DNA from: Mercenaria mercenaria
Taxonomy: Eukaryota; Mollusca; Bivalvia; Venerida; Veneridae
Length of the DNA stretch: 64,000 nt
Assembly: GCF_021730395.1 (NCBI RefSeq)
Contig: NC_069370.1
Span: 68,899,501 to 68,963,500, forward strand
Direction: 5' to 3'
Position numbers and translations under genes: made by a program. Positions 12,301 to 24,698 of the stretch are shown piece by piece. How positions within the stretch are numbered: the stretch's first letter is position 1; each line of letters begins with the position of its first letter. The notes beneath the pieces were generated by a model. The model worked only from the letters and a program-made list of their open reading frames with translations. It did no database searches and was not told where the DNA came from.

Positions 12301-14580
12301 TAGGAATAAAACCAGACGAAAGCGGATTAATTTTAATTTGAAATCCTATCTGCAGTGTTTTATTGAATTCTTGGGCACAAGCAAAACCATCGTCAAGAAA
12401 CATTAAGGAGGATTTACCTTCTTCCCGCCATTTTTTGACCAGGGGCCTGGTGTCTTTTTTTCGTTAATATATAACTAAGCACTGCTAAGACCAGAGTAGT
12501 AAACAAGGCATTTGTAATACTCTGGGGAGCCGTATTTGCTCAGCCATGAAAACCAAGAAAAATCTGTATGGGGTGGTAAAGTTCTATAAAATGATAAGCA
12601 GAAATGTCAAACTTTTTCAAATGAAAACCTTGCTTCCAAAAAGATAAAAGTTACCCGTAAAACATCAGATTTAACGGATTGTTTCCAAACGTGAATATTT
12701 TAGTGCATCGTTTTTACTAGAATTCTCTGTTATAGTCAAGGGGTTTACAATGAAAGGAAGAGATAACATTTTTCAATCAAATGCCTGTCTAGTAGAATAT
12801 GGATGGCCTCCGAAACAAATTGTGGCTCCTCTATAGCAGACTTGTTATTTTTCAAAAATGTACCACAAGGCAACGAATAAAAAGGAATCTTATATCCGTT
12901 TTCAATTACATCTAAAACGTACCTATTTGCACCAATGTTCTGCCTTAAACAGCCTCTAACAATTATATTCTTTTAACCTTGTTCATATTCATAAAAGTTA
13001 GACATAAATCTCAGATAGTCAAAATCATACATATCTTTCAAAAAATCTGTAGTACTGTCATCATTTATTTGCCGTCCGTTGCTTCCATGAAGATGCGCCG
13101 CTGACGCTCGGACAGTCTCGCCTGAAGTGCCCTGTGCTTACGCACGCAAAGCAAGGTCCTGGTGCTGAACTGGAAGTGGAGATTTTTCCTGTCCCGGAGA
13201 AGCATCGAAAAAGCCGTCCATTGGGTTGTGTAGCTTGTGAAGGTGGAAATGTTAAGGACGCTCGCTACAGTTTCGTTTTTTTTTTCTCAATAATAGATTT
13301 TGATGAAATGTTTTGTATGAAAAGTTCATGTCATGATGTATTGAAAAATGAAATAAAAATACTAGGTCACCAGCTTTGTTTCAATTTAATTTGCCCCTAG
13401 ATATGGTGCTATTTTAAACATTTTTCAAAATTTCTGTAATCCTAAAATATATTTCAGTAAAGTACAATAGTCTGCATAAATTTGATTATCTAAGCATTTT
13501 TATAACAGAAAACAATATATCTATTTGAAACATGCTCAGAGAAATCAAAATGATTTTGTAAAGAAAGGAATACTTGTTCAGCAGACTCAAGGGCTATTTT
13601 TGCATATTTTTGTCAGTTTGAAGTTGGTACTTCTGCTATTTTATCGAGTTTCACATAATAGAATTTAATCAAACTCTGCACATACCTTTGGTTATGTCTT
13701 CCTAATCTAAAACAAAAAGAAAATTGATAGGTCACCATATTAGATTTCGCTTAAATCAAATTACAACGAGGTGGTGTGTGGCGGGCATTTATACACCGCA
13801 GGTTGGTACGAAATACTCTTTCAGTGTTTGAGCAAATGACTTAGAAACATATATATAAAATTATCAAACGGCAGATTTCTTCATAAGTGGATTTTAAGGT
13901 GTTTCTGAAGCATTTTGATGGCATAGAACGATGAAAGTTTCCGCCTTTTTTTAACAAAACCTATAGTTTACAAATGTACGGTACGGGATTAGAAACAGCT
14001 GTGACTCAATGCAGAGTTTGAGCGCTGGTATAAATAACAGACTCCAGTATATGTCGGATTGAAGCAATTTGAACTAAAAGTACTTTAAATGTATATATTG
14101 TGTAATCATGGTGATACTTACCCTATATTTTAGTCGTATTATACATTTTGTACATTAAATGCAAGCGAACATACAATAATTTGCGAATTTTTTGCCGTAC
14201 GCGACATTAGATAATCACTTCCGGGCATGCGCAGAACACCGCACCAACACTGCAGTGAGCTACATCGAAACCAAATTGGCACGGTGTTAGGGTAAATATC
14301 GACCCGTCCGGAAAAACTGTAGCGAGTGCCTTTAATACAGGTGCTCCCAACGGTTTACCAGCCAGGTAAGTAGAAGAACCAGTAGAATGAGAATCGAACG
14401 CTTTACGGCCCTTGCCGCCCCTGGAACTCAAAAGCTTACGTTTAAGGGCTCGATTTTCCGCCTTGATGATCTTAGCATCGTCGTCTGAGTCACTAGCTAT
14501 CGGATTCGATTCATACAACTACACAGTATCTCAGCCTCCTTGGCTACTATCAGCAGTTTGGATCAACTTATTGCAAGTAC
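9365..14580 (-). mobile_element. Decayed DIRS-type (tyrosine recombinase) retrotransposon
   Basis: Read on the minus strand, the parts come in the order expected for the DIRS group. A gag-like piece lies at about 14,200-14,570 (acidic stretch ASDSDDDAKIIKAENRALKR). A CCHC zinc knuckle (CFACVSTGHFRRDC) lies at about 13,090-13,160. Reverse transcriptase is at about 11,890-12,900 (FLDDG catalytic motif), RNase H and its trailing region at about 11,100-11,900 (STWREL, TDNQ), the recombinase core-binding domain at about 10,145-10,345, and the recombinase catalytic domain at about 9,365-9,945 (RSSELLNIRISDL; RHGRW near the end). The element is broken many times over, and about 0.9 kb of non-matching sequence separates the two gag pieces. 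It is an old fossil. Outer ends are not certain. Confidence 0.8.
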
Positions 14581-16430
14581 ATATATGTTACTACCCCTTT
14601 TTCTTTTGGCGTATCAACTGTCCTGCATAAATTAGTTATGGCTCAAAAAACGTGGTCGACCTATACCAATATCTTTTGTTACTGTTGAGTTAAAGTTATT
14701 GTGCCCTGGAATGTATTGTATAGAGCAATTCACATATCTTTTTCAACATTTGTAGTCTGGCGTAATTCATTTTTTTTCATTTATCGTTGTATCGAAGTAA
14801 TTCAAGGCGAAATCTGCGAAATAGATATAAAAACATTTTAAAATCTTAGATAAAATTATAAATAACTACTAATACGGGTTGAATATAGTGGCAATGCGAT
14901 CGAGCTAGTGAAGCACACACTTTCCAGGGTAAAATTGCATAGGAATCTATACGGAAAATGGTTATTCCTCAAAATATCCGGGGCTGCTCCAGTTGCAATT
15001 TTAGACACTGTCATGATCCTTGTCAGTTAGCTTGAACGGTGTGATAATCTATGAATTTAAATGATCTTTTATGTAGTGAAAATGTGACAAACAAAATATA
15101 TTAACGCTGGAATATAACAGTAGAACGCATCTCTTGCCGAAACAATTTCAATATTTTCAAGAGGAAGCCCCAAAACCCTAATCCGCCGGGAGACGGAGAC
15201 CCACTCCCTCACCTACCCATAATCGCAGCAATTCTGCTTGGTTCGAAGCTATGCTGCTCATATCAGGCGTACAGTTCAAAATCATCCAGGTGCGCCCATG
15301 ATCAATGTGCAGATACATGTGCATAGAGAATTAGTTATAATTGTATCTGATTCTTGGCTAGAAAGATTGTACTGTGAACTCTAACTCAAGGAATTTACTG
15401 GCACAGCTGTAGATATTAAGGATGTTAATGAGTGTCTTTTCATATTTATGAAACGAGTTGAAGAAAGCAATAAAATGCTAGTGAAATTCTATTTTTGCTT
15501 GTTAAGAATGCCGTTAAGATATCTCACATGTTATGATATAGTTTGATATGGGAGAAACATAAGAAACATATAAAAACCTGAAATACACTGCACACAGTAC
15601 ACTGGATAAGAAACTTTTTTTCTCTTATATACTGAACAGCAAAAGAAACTATACAGGTTTATAACTTGGGTAATTATTATTTAAAAACTTTAACATATAA
15701 ATCACTTGTGCTTTCATATCACATTACACTTGAAGAACTTCACCTGTAAAATTTAAAAAAAAAACAATCAACCGAGAAGTCAGTAGTACAACAATAGCCG
15801 TTTTGCACGAAATTCATGTGCGCCTGTAATTAACAATTTTCTTTGTGAAATTTTATTGTCATTGAAAATATTGATAATTGGCTAACTCGAAAAACAGCTT
15901 AAAGTTTAAAAAATATCAAATTTAGCGCGAGCGCCCAATTTGGATATTATAATGCAACTAACACACAGATAATACAGCCTTTCAAACGGCTAGTGTGGGA
16001 CTACTGACTTCACGGTTGATTGATTTTTAAAAATTTATCACATGAAGATCTTCAAGTTTAATTTTAGTATTAAGAAACAATTAAAATTTGAAAAAAATAT
16101 TTTTTTTTATTTCAAAATATACCAGTTATACATCTGGATAGTTTCTTTTGCTGGTCAATATACATCCTGTTTTGCTGTGGAACAAATCATTCTTCTTATA
16201 CACACTAAAAAACAAAAATATTATAGCTCAGTCGCTGCTAGAACGAAAAATGTGAAGAAGCCCTGCTTTTTATCCCCTTTGATGGAACTAAATTACATTA
16301 CCTTATGTAAAGTAATGTGGATAGTCTAACCTGTGCTATATTCCACAGGGTTTCTTAACATTCTATTTGGTCTGTTATCTACAACATAGTCAATTTTACA
16401 GTCTAAAAAGACCTAATACAATGATACAGA
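14581..16430. other. AT-rich region without a recognisable gene
   Basis: Nothing coding is visible. A short GC-richer stretch (about 15,165-15,310, with CCGCCGGGAGACGGAGACC) stands out from the AT-rich background but carries no motif I recognise. Confidence 0.55.
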
Positions 16431-16432
16431 TA

Positions 16433-16825
16433 CCACAGTGGGGAATCACGTGATCAAAATAATCTCTAAACCAAAGTTATATTCTGAAGAACATGAATAA
16501 ATTTCCTACCATGATAAGATATAAAATTTAAACATAGCCTAACATATGGCTAATGAAAATTGTTAAATTATTATGTAGTTGACAATTAATGATAGTATCC
16601 TGTAATTACAAACACTAAGGGAAATAAGAAGTTTCAGTTTCTTGAAGTGTTCAAGATAATCAGAAGGTGAGTGTAATTGAAATATATGTACTTTTAAGGT
16701 ACATCTATGTTGCCATATGATAGGCTATATTTTAGCTTTACAGCAAAAGTTGCCTCAATATTATCCATAAGTCATAAATTTATTTTGGTTTAGAGATTAT
16801 TTTGATCATGTGATTCCCCACAGTG
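16433..16825. mobile_element. ~393-bp MITE with ~43-bp terminal inverted repeats
   Basis: The left end reads CACAGTGGGGAATCACGTGA and continues through TCAAAATAATCTCTAAACCA. The right end is its near-perfect reverse complement (16,784-16,825). TA flanks both ends (16,431-16,432 and 16,826-16,827), as expected for Tc1/mariner-type mobilisation. No internal ORF is seen. Confidence 0.75.
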
Positions 16826-16959
16826 TATACGAATAGTGCGTTTTCTCCATACAATGGGCCGTGGCTTTGATTGCTCTAGTGTCATTTTTTCAGTTTTACA
16901 TTATAACTATTGCTAAGATATTTCCTGTATAAGTTTATTATATATATGTAGATCCAATG

Positions 16960-17208
16960 AACAGTGGCGGTTTGGTATCGACATCGCATGTGCATCAACT
17001 CAATTTGACGGTCCAGTCTGACGCCAGTCACACGTGGTCTACCAAATAGAGGACGGTCGGCAACAGTACATGTTTCCACAAATTTATCTGTTAACAGTAT
17101 TATAGTGTTTCTATGGCAATTAATTGCCCGTGAAACTGCTATGATAAAATCGCTTCTACCCAGCATCATCGAAGCGTCAATACGCTGACGTTCCGAAAGT
17201 CGTGGCAT
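16960..17208 (-). pseudogene. Tc1-like transposase, N-terminal fragment
   Basis: About 83 residues starting MPRLSERQRIDASMMLGRSD match the paired helix-turn-helix DNA-binding part of Tc1-like transposases. The recognisable run includes a second-helix region (AVSRAINCHRNTI) and the GRPR hinge (RPLFGRPRVTGVRLDRQIEL). After TATV the frame continues into AT-rich sequence with no similarity, so the DDE catalytic domain is absent. A family member is about 340 residues long, so only about a quarter remains. The true start is the Met of MPRL; the frame is open for 24 codons upstream. Inactive DNA-transposon relic; the 16,433-16,825 MITE next to it may or may not be related. Confidence 0.75.
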
Positions 17209-17960
17209 ATTTGCTGCTTGAATATTTCGAAATCTATAGTAAAATTCGCATTCGTACATTTGCAAATGAATGTAAAACAAGTTTTACCTACTGTGCATAA
17301 GTATATAGGCTGCAAGTGGAAATCGTGGGAAATTGCTATTCGGGCTATAACGTAAGACATAGCGATATAACGTTGTGTTTACAAACCGTAACGACCAAAA
17401 TTCTTATTTGCCAAATTTTACAAGTGTGCACTTGGAAGATTAAAAGTTATCAAAACAAGAAAAGTGCACAGGTTTCGTTTAATACACTGTTTCTGATTAC
17501 TTCTCTTTACGGTTCTAGCTTTATGAATTCATTTACAGTATTGAAAGTATTGCTTTTCTGACCATGTGATTATGCATAACCTGTTTCAATTGTTTTTAAC
17601 ATAAAATTTTAAGCTTTATGGGACTTAAAATACACACAAGACACAAATGTTTGACAAAAAATGTTTGTGCACCAATCTTGAAAATCCTTTCGTGTTTTCC
17701 TTTTTTGCATTTTCCCATATATTTCTGGTGTTTTGATGTTAGTGACAATACTTGATGTTCACTGATAACAGAATTCACGAGAAATTTTGCAATGGTCAAA
17801 TATTTCGCTCTATTTACATCTTTCGATTATTTGAACTCTGGCTTGAAACAGTATGCTTGCGTAGTGACCATGAGAACCAGACATTTCCCTCCCAGTTGGT
17901 GTAGTGTTAGTGATGTCGGTATATTGAAGTCTGCTTATTTATGCCAAGCGCTATAAAAAG
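17209..17960. other. No recognisable feature
   Basis: AT-rich sequence with only short, motif-free open frames. A stretch on the minus strand near 17,280-17,300 (CACAGTAGGTAAAACTTG) could be the worn terminal repeat of the Tc1-like element, but its partner is not seen. Confidence 0.45.
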
Positions 17961-17994
17961 CTATGGAGCGTATTATTGCTTGCGATGTCATAAT

Positions 17995-18890
17995 AACTAA
18001 CAAATTTTAGACAGAATGACACAGGCTTCATATCAATCATTGACGAAATGCAGAAAGAAACGCCTTCTATACAGTTTCTAGAATTCACAAAAACTTTGTT
18101 TGGAGAAAATTATAGCTGTTGACGAGGACACTGTCTATTTATTTTCAACTAATTTTAAAATTTTGACAAAAACAGTATAAGATGAAATAAAGTTGTATCG
18201 TGCTAAAGACGAGGGCGATGCATATTATCTGAATATATCTAAAGTCCCTGACTTAGGGTTATTATCATAGTTATGCCAATTGCAAATCTTAGTAGCACCT
18301 CAGTGAATGGAACAAGAGGCACAATGAAAGCAATTGATGACGACCGTTGATTTCTCCTAACTTAACATAACAAAAATAAAAACTTTTACTGTCACCTATT
18401 TATGAAAAAGAGACCTTGTGTCTCGACAATATTGTATTTTGGTATAGCCCATACATATTTCCAAAGGTATGAATTCACTGACATGGCAGAAGTCCAAGAG
18501 TCGGAGGAGGGGCTAGAAATAATGGTTTGTCATATCAATGAACTTTTCAATGAGACCATGTCCATATTTGTAAATGTTTCTGCATGACACTTAAAGATTA
18601 TTTATTGCACGCGAATAGACAAGGCTCACAGGAAAATAGTAATGGAAAAATTAAAGAAAAAACTAACAAATGTCCTCCTTAAACAAAATTCAGTTGGATA
18701 CATCAGATTATCAAGATGTTTCAAATTCTGAGATGAAATCAGGCGTAATGAACTCGAAAACTTATTTCGACGACAGATTATAGATATAGACCTTCAGGGG
18801 CATTAAGAGGAATATCCCAACACACTTACATCACAATAAGAAATATTTTAATGAGAAGTTGGTATATACCATCAGACAGACTGATTTCAT
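17995..18890 (+). pseudogene. Decayed coding sequence of unknown identity
   Basis: A series of protein-like segments succeed each other on the plus strand in changing frames. Among them are DTGFISIIDEMQKETPSIQF, DEIKLYRAKDEGDAYYLNIS, MPIANLSSTSVNGTRGTMKA, then YEFTDMAEVQESEEGLEIMV and DEIRRNELENLFRRQIIDID. Composition (charged and hydrophobic alternation, few low-complexity runs) looks like real former protein rather than random AT-rich frames, and several interruptions are evident. I do not recognise the family. No splice sites convincingly explain the frame changes. It could be a dead host gene or part of an old mobile element. Confidence 0.4.
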
Positions 18891-19022
18891 ATTAACACTA
18901 CATGTATTTGACTCTGCTTAATGACGACCAGAAGCAAGGGAAATCTTGCTGTCATCATCGAAATTATAAAAGCACTGTTGTCGAAAGAGAGGAAGGGCAT
19001 GCACTAAATGTTGGAGTTAATA

Positions 19023-19212
19023 TTTAGCCTGCCGGCTGAAAGTAATTCTGCCTATGCGTCAAGCACACACCAAGATCAGCCTGCACATCAAGGTCTGCAC
19101 TGTCCGCTACTTAGTAAAATTTCAGTGAACACCCCCGTCGAATGACAAATGGCACTGTCAAATTTGGATGATGGACCAGTCCATTTTAGAAATTTATCAA
19201 GCTAGTTAAGGT
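19023..19212 (+). repeat. Interspersed repeat, ~190 bp
   Basis: The segment from TAGCCTGCCGGCTGAAAG through CAAGATCAGCCTGCACATC and GATGGACCAGTCCATTTTAG is compositionally unlike its surroundings and resembles a repeat I recall as common in venerid clam DNA. It holds short palindromes (GCCTGCCGGC region; TGGACCAGTCCA). No coding capacity. Confidence 0.4.
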
Positions 19213-19982
19213 TAAGAACGAGAGCACAGGTGGTATTTGATTCACTGCCCATTACAAGACAGTGTTGCATGTTGTTCTTTTGTTTTGTCATGGTTGTCTA
19301 TTTGTTTCACTTTGTCTTTATATTTATTTGTTGATGTCAGTCATTGCATATACATACATTATAATGACATATGAATTATTAGTAGGATCAATGATAACAG
19401 TTTAACGAATTGATTAATGTTTGGGTTCATGACTCAGAAAAACAAAACATTAAAATATAACAAATTTTAACTGTTTTTTCCCCCTGAGATTTACTAAACT
19501 AAATATCTTACATATATTTTGATTTTTGTTTAACCGTAATATCAATGTTATAGGATTGTTATTTTCTTATCTATAGTACATTCTGAAAATGTGTACGTCA
19601 AAACTAGTATTATTCAAAAGACAAAATATTGAAAATTTACTGTTTATGACTGAATTGATACTACCGAAAATATATTATAAATTATGAGAATAGACTCGAC
19701 CATTTTCCTGTTACATTCTCTAGTATTGAAATTTAGACGATCAGATTTTTTCATTTAACGGTTTGTGACATATTTCCGGTACAGACTATCTTTGTGAGAG
19801 CGATTATGTTTGATAAATGACTTGTGTTTGGTTTCCAAGAATTGTTAAATAATTTCGTTTAAATACACACATTTTAGCAAACGTTTATTGTTTTATTTTT
19901 GCTTATGCTATCAGTTACGAAGTACTAAAAATATCATCTTCTCCAAATACGCAATACACATATTACCCATATTAAGTACAGT

Positions 19983-20062
19983 TAAGCTGTTGCAATGGTT
20001 TCTTTTACTTTGTCTATATATTTGTGTGTACATGTTAGTCATTAAGCTGTTGCAATGGTCAT
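19983..20062 (+). repeat. Short direct repeat TTAAGCTGTTGCAATGGT
   Basis: The 18-mer occurs at about 19,982 and again about 61 bp later; the sequence between (TTTGTGTGTACATGTTAGTC) is not duplicated. It lies in AT-rich non-coding sequence. Confidence 0.7.
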
Positions 20063-20325
20063 ATATTGGCAATCTGGCTAAAGTAGATCTCCTACTACGC
20101 TATGTTTAGGATCTGAAAACGAGCTATTGATAGCCTCGTTCTGACGACCCTTCCGCTAGCCAATCAGAAGGCCTACTTACAACATTTTGTATGCTTAAAA
20201 AGTCTATATTTAGCCTGGAGTTTTCCTATTTATAATTCTTATGACGACCGCATCGCGACTACGCCCTCGTATTTTGAGAGAAATCATATGTCATGGTACG
20301 GACTTGGACACGTAAAGTGTCAGAT

Positions 20326-20397
20326 AGCTGGTTAGCTCAGTCGGTAGGGCACTTGCCCTGTAAGCGAGGGGTCCCGGGTTCGAGCCCCGGACTGACA
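20326..20397 (+). tRNA. tRNA-like sequence, anticodon position TGT (Thr-like)
   Basis: A 72-nt cloverleaf can be drawn. The D-arm is GCTC-AGTCGGTA-GGGC, the anticodon stem CTTGC / GCGAG with loop CCTGTAA, and the T-arm CCGGG-TTCGAGC-CCCGG. Both Pol III boxes are excellent and a T4 run follows at about 20,403. Two things argue against a normal tRNA gene: the acceptor stem pairs poorly (AGCTGGT against ACTGACA) and the base before the anticodon is C where U33 is almost universal. A 6-bp inverted pair TGTCAG / CTGACA encloses the unit. It may be a tRNA pseudogene, a tRNA-derived SINE head or an unusual tRNA-like RNA. Confidence 0.45.
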
Positions 20398-20399
20398 GC

Positions 20400-23300
20400 A
20401 CATTTTCCTTACTCTTTGACATTCGACGCTATATGATAGTTCAGCCAAATGCTTGTTGACACAAGTCGTCTGATTGTGTTAAAATAAGAAAAGATTTGCG
20501 AAAATGAAAATAGCAATATTGTAAATCCAAAATATATAGAATGCGAACGTGAATGGATCATTCTCAGATCTTCTTTTAGAATATCAAATACTTTAGTCAG
20601 ATTGACCTTATTGGTGATGTCAAAACTGCACCCAGTCGCGGACTTGGAGGAAATACAATGCGATGGGAAATTGTGATCATAGACATCGTTCTACAAGTTA
20701 GTATATATGTGGCACACTAATTTTCGCGCTATGACCTTCATGTATGCTTTTTAATTGTTCAATAAATACGTAGACTGGCACTAAAACTTTGTTCCAGTTA
20801 TGTGCAATTTAGTATAACCGGTATCGTTATAACCAGTAACATGTTCCCTAGCATTATTCAAATAAAATGATTATATACATCCTACAACTAGAGGTTATTT
20901 AATAACTATAGCAACGTGCCAGTATCCCAACAAATGTCTTGACATCTTATATGTAAAAAAACAGCAATACAGAACAGAACAGATTTTTATTATCGATTTG
21001 TACATAGTACATCGTCAGATATTATAAATGACATATCATTATAATGATAATTAGGTCACTCGAACATAGATATTAAACAAATCAACATGCTTATGTAACA
21101 AACTAAATTATTTTCCGGAGATGGAGAATAAACATAATAATGTTGGCATAACTTTCAGTCCGACCAATCTGCGCTGTTCTTTTCATTTCAATATATGATT
21201 ATTAATTTTGTATGTTATGTATAAAATAGTATGTAGAAATTAAAAATAAAAGCAATAAAATATGATTGCCCTAAAACAATCATTAGTTATAATACATTGA
21301 CATAATCATATACATACACATTTATGTATATACATATACACATAATGTAGACAATGTTATCAACAGTTCTGTACAGTCCTGCTTATAACATTACATGCTC
21401 TTCTGCCAAAAAATATATATATATATCATCATTATGAATTTTTTTTTAATATCAAAGTGAATATTGCATAAAATTCAAAGTCAATCAGACGTTCGAGTAA
21501 AAAATCAATTGATAAATAATGACATTAAAACGTTTAGAAATCTGAGCAAAACATTAAAACACCGACAGAAACATGTGAATTACTGTGGAAATAAGAGTTT
21601 CAAAAGACAGCTCAATCATTCCTTAGCGTTATTTTTTATAACTTGATAAGTGCACCTTTTAACAGATTGTTTTATGATTTCCAGAATAATGGAAGAAATC
21701 TACTATCTGTATTATTCAGTTAAATGTATATATTTTGTTAACCCGAGAGTGATATCTTTGAAAATGAATATTCTTATTCTTCATTTGATACGCTGAATTT
21801 TAATCACAGAAGATATTCGGTATATTTTAAATATATTTAAAGATATATATGATTAAATTGATTGCGAAATCTCTGAAAGCGAATCTGACGTTATGAATAT
21901 GTCGCTGACTTGGGCCACAAAGTATACGCCTTACTTAAACAAAAGACCACATCACACACATAATGCATGGTAACACTTTCAGATTTGGTACATACGTAGC
22001 AGATACATTTTATTTCAAAATGATACAAACTTAGTAGATCTTTCTTGGCTAGTTTCGATCTTATGGCATCAGCCTACTTATTTTTAACGACCATTACTTA
22101 TGGCAAATAAAACTAATGGGGTCATGTGCTTGTTATTTAGTCATACTGATTTGAAAAAAAAATGGACCTCGCAAAAGTTTTCATAACGGGCCTAGTTCAA
22201 TATGGAGAGTAAAGATCACAGGATTTTAACTTTGATCCCCGCTTTCATAAAATAAATTGTGTATAACGTCCACCTCTGAATCATATGGGGAACTTGCGGA
22301 AAACACTTAAAGAATCAAGGAACACTGGTTAGATTAAGGGGACGCATATTGCTACATTCACAGTTCATACAGAAATGTGGAAGGGGTGCATATTCAAGAA
22401 ATCAATGGTGGGAAAATAAAAAACATATTCCTAAACTGATATAATACTGATGGACACCTGTAATATTCATTATTTTGTGGATAAGGATGTGGTACTATGA
22501 ATGTAATAGGAAAACAGAGGTCTTTGTGAAAGTACATTCAACACAATATATTAAGCTTTTTTATAAGGAAAAAACAGGTTTTTTACAATAACAGTGTTCC
22601 AAATAATGTTGAAGGGATGAGATTTTCTTTCTAACATACCAGGTTTGCTTAAACATGTAAAAATTTAACGCCACGTCATTTCAGCTCGGGATGGACGCCA
22701 TATTTCTCATTGATAAAAATGTAAACAAAAAATATCAGAGTGGGATTAGCATTGCAAGGGCATAACATGACATTCTACACAATGAATACCTTAGAACAGA
22801 TATCTAAGATGCTACACAGGTCAGGCGGGTTAAATGCATAATGGCGATCACTTGAAATTCATCTTGAAAAGGTGGTTAATTTTAGTTTATTTACATGGTT
22901 TTTAATTTTCCCACGACTTCTCGGCGATTCACTGCAAATGTATTACTGCGCCGGACGAAAGGTAACTCTAATAAACAACGGGAGACAACTTAGGTGTCAG
23001 CACGTGTACGATTTCTAAAAAAACATGTCGATGATTACAATTTCTTATCAAATAATGAATCCTATTCAGATATTCGTCTTTAATATTAGAAAATTATTAA
23101 TTTCTGTGGACATTTGTCAAAAAATATTACTTACATTGGACTACTTTGCGCATCAAACTGGTTTCCGCTTCAGTTGTGAGGCACTTCCGTTATACTTTTT
23201 GACAACAATAACAAAACACAAAATGAATCAATAAAGTCACTTATAAACCGACTGCTATTTAAATCAGTGTAAGTAAAGTTGTTGTTACAACATTATACAT

Positions 23301-24449
23301 GTTCGTTACGTTATGAGATAAAGTTTATCTTGAACTGCATAATCCATTAATTACGTTTAGATGATATTGCATTTACAACTTATTTGACCCCATTTTTTAC
23401 GTGAATGACAGCATTCTCGTGCAACTCGTGCAAACAGAGTTATGAAAAGTATGGTGGAGAATTCAAGGACAAATTATAAATGACATTAAAGTGAGGATAA
23501 CTGTATATTCGTCCAGTTTTTATCATTGACATACCTGCTGTGTATTAGTAACTTTTGTGAACAAGATTAGAATGTTACTTTTGCACATATACACATTGAT
23601 TGGACCTCTCAACCAAATTTCATACCTTATTTTAGGGATTTTTAAGACAATACATTTTCAAAAGTTTGTTGAATGTGTTTTGATATTTAAGTGTAGTTCA
23701 TGAATACCAAGTTAAAAATTAATAATGGCAACATTTCTAGGCCCTTGTTATAAGCTACTAGACTTCTGTAACCATAAATGTTTAATGTATTAAGGGGAAT
23801 ATACTCTTTTAGTTTTGGAATGTGGCATTCCTTGACCACCGTATCTTTTCTTATGCACTACTTTGTAAACAAACTAAATAATGTGTTTTAGCTTACATAT
23901 GCGAAATGAAAAGCAAGACAGTGACCATATTTCACATTCTTTCTAAAAATTAGAATCTGTAGGACATTGATAAATGTTTGGACAAGGTGAAGCACTATTA
24001 TTTTCGCACCAAAAAGTCTTAATTGTTGACTTTGAATGTACACAAGAAGTCTTATGTAATTCAACAATAACTTTCTTGTTTCAGTTTTCTCATTTTTATT
24101 TTAGTGAGCAATCCTTTATGTACTTATAACAGTTGAAACAGTATCCATTTCATGTACCAAAACCTTGTACTTTTTTGCATGTAAATTTTATCATACCCCA
24201 CCCACTTTTTTCTAATTTCAAAGTATGCGTCCCCTTAACTGCCTGCCGTAATGTAACTGAACTACTGTTAAAAATGTATGTCCTAAACCTAAAACAAACA
24301 ATTTGAAACATAATGAATCACAGTTTTGAAGACATTTTTCGATTAAAACGTTTTCTGTAGTGTAGATTGTAATGAAACTATCAGTATATAGCCTATAGCA
24401 TGGCCAAGAAAAAGGCCATTAAACATAAAGAAATATAAAATCCTCTTAC
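20400..24449. other. Long AT-rich region without a recognisable gene
   Basis: About 4 kb with no open frame of convincing composition. Visible items are CAGAA-type short repeats near 20,970 and an (AT)n tract at about 21,412-21,427. Promoters and distal exons with little coding content could be missed. Confidence 0.5.
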
Positions 24450-24530
24450 TTTGGATCTGCTAAAAACTAGAACGACATTGAGCTTTTGCTCCTTCGCATA
24501 CTGAAAATGTCCTCGCGTCTGCCATGCTAA
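24450..24530 (-). CDS. Candidate 81-nt exon, identity unknown
   Basis: On the minus strand a T-rich tract ending TTTTTGCAG precedes an 81-nt segment, and GTAAGA follows it. One frame is open throughout (LAWQTRGHFQYAKEQKLNVV and seven more residues). It lies 1.0 kb downstream of the last recognised multicopper-oxidase exon, on the same strand, so it could belong to that gene or to an unrelated one. If spliced to a GTAGGT donor inside that exon it would be read in another phase and stop after about 17 residues. Only splice-site quality and an open frame support it. Confidence 0.3.
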
Positions 24531-24698
24531 CTGCAAAAAAAAATACAATAGAACTTAATGTAAACAATGTTAACAATATATAGCCGTCTGTGCTTGTGTT
24601 AACAATCACACCATTAGGAAATTAGTCTGTAGAAGGTAATCTAGGCACACGCAGAAAAACAGTTTGTTCCTGGACATTCTTTATATTCTGTTCTCTTA

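Noticed and set aside
13134-13400. Plus-strand 88-codon frame
   Set aside because: The opposite strand carries the CCHC zinc knuckle, which explains the good composition.
14412-14630. Plus-strand frame of 72 codons
   Set aside because: It is the antisense shadow of the gag-like part of the DIRS-type fossil.
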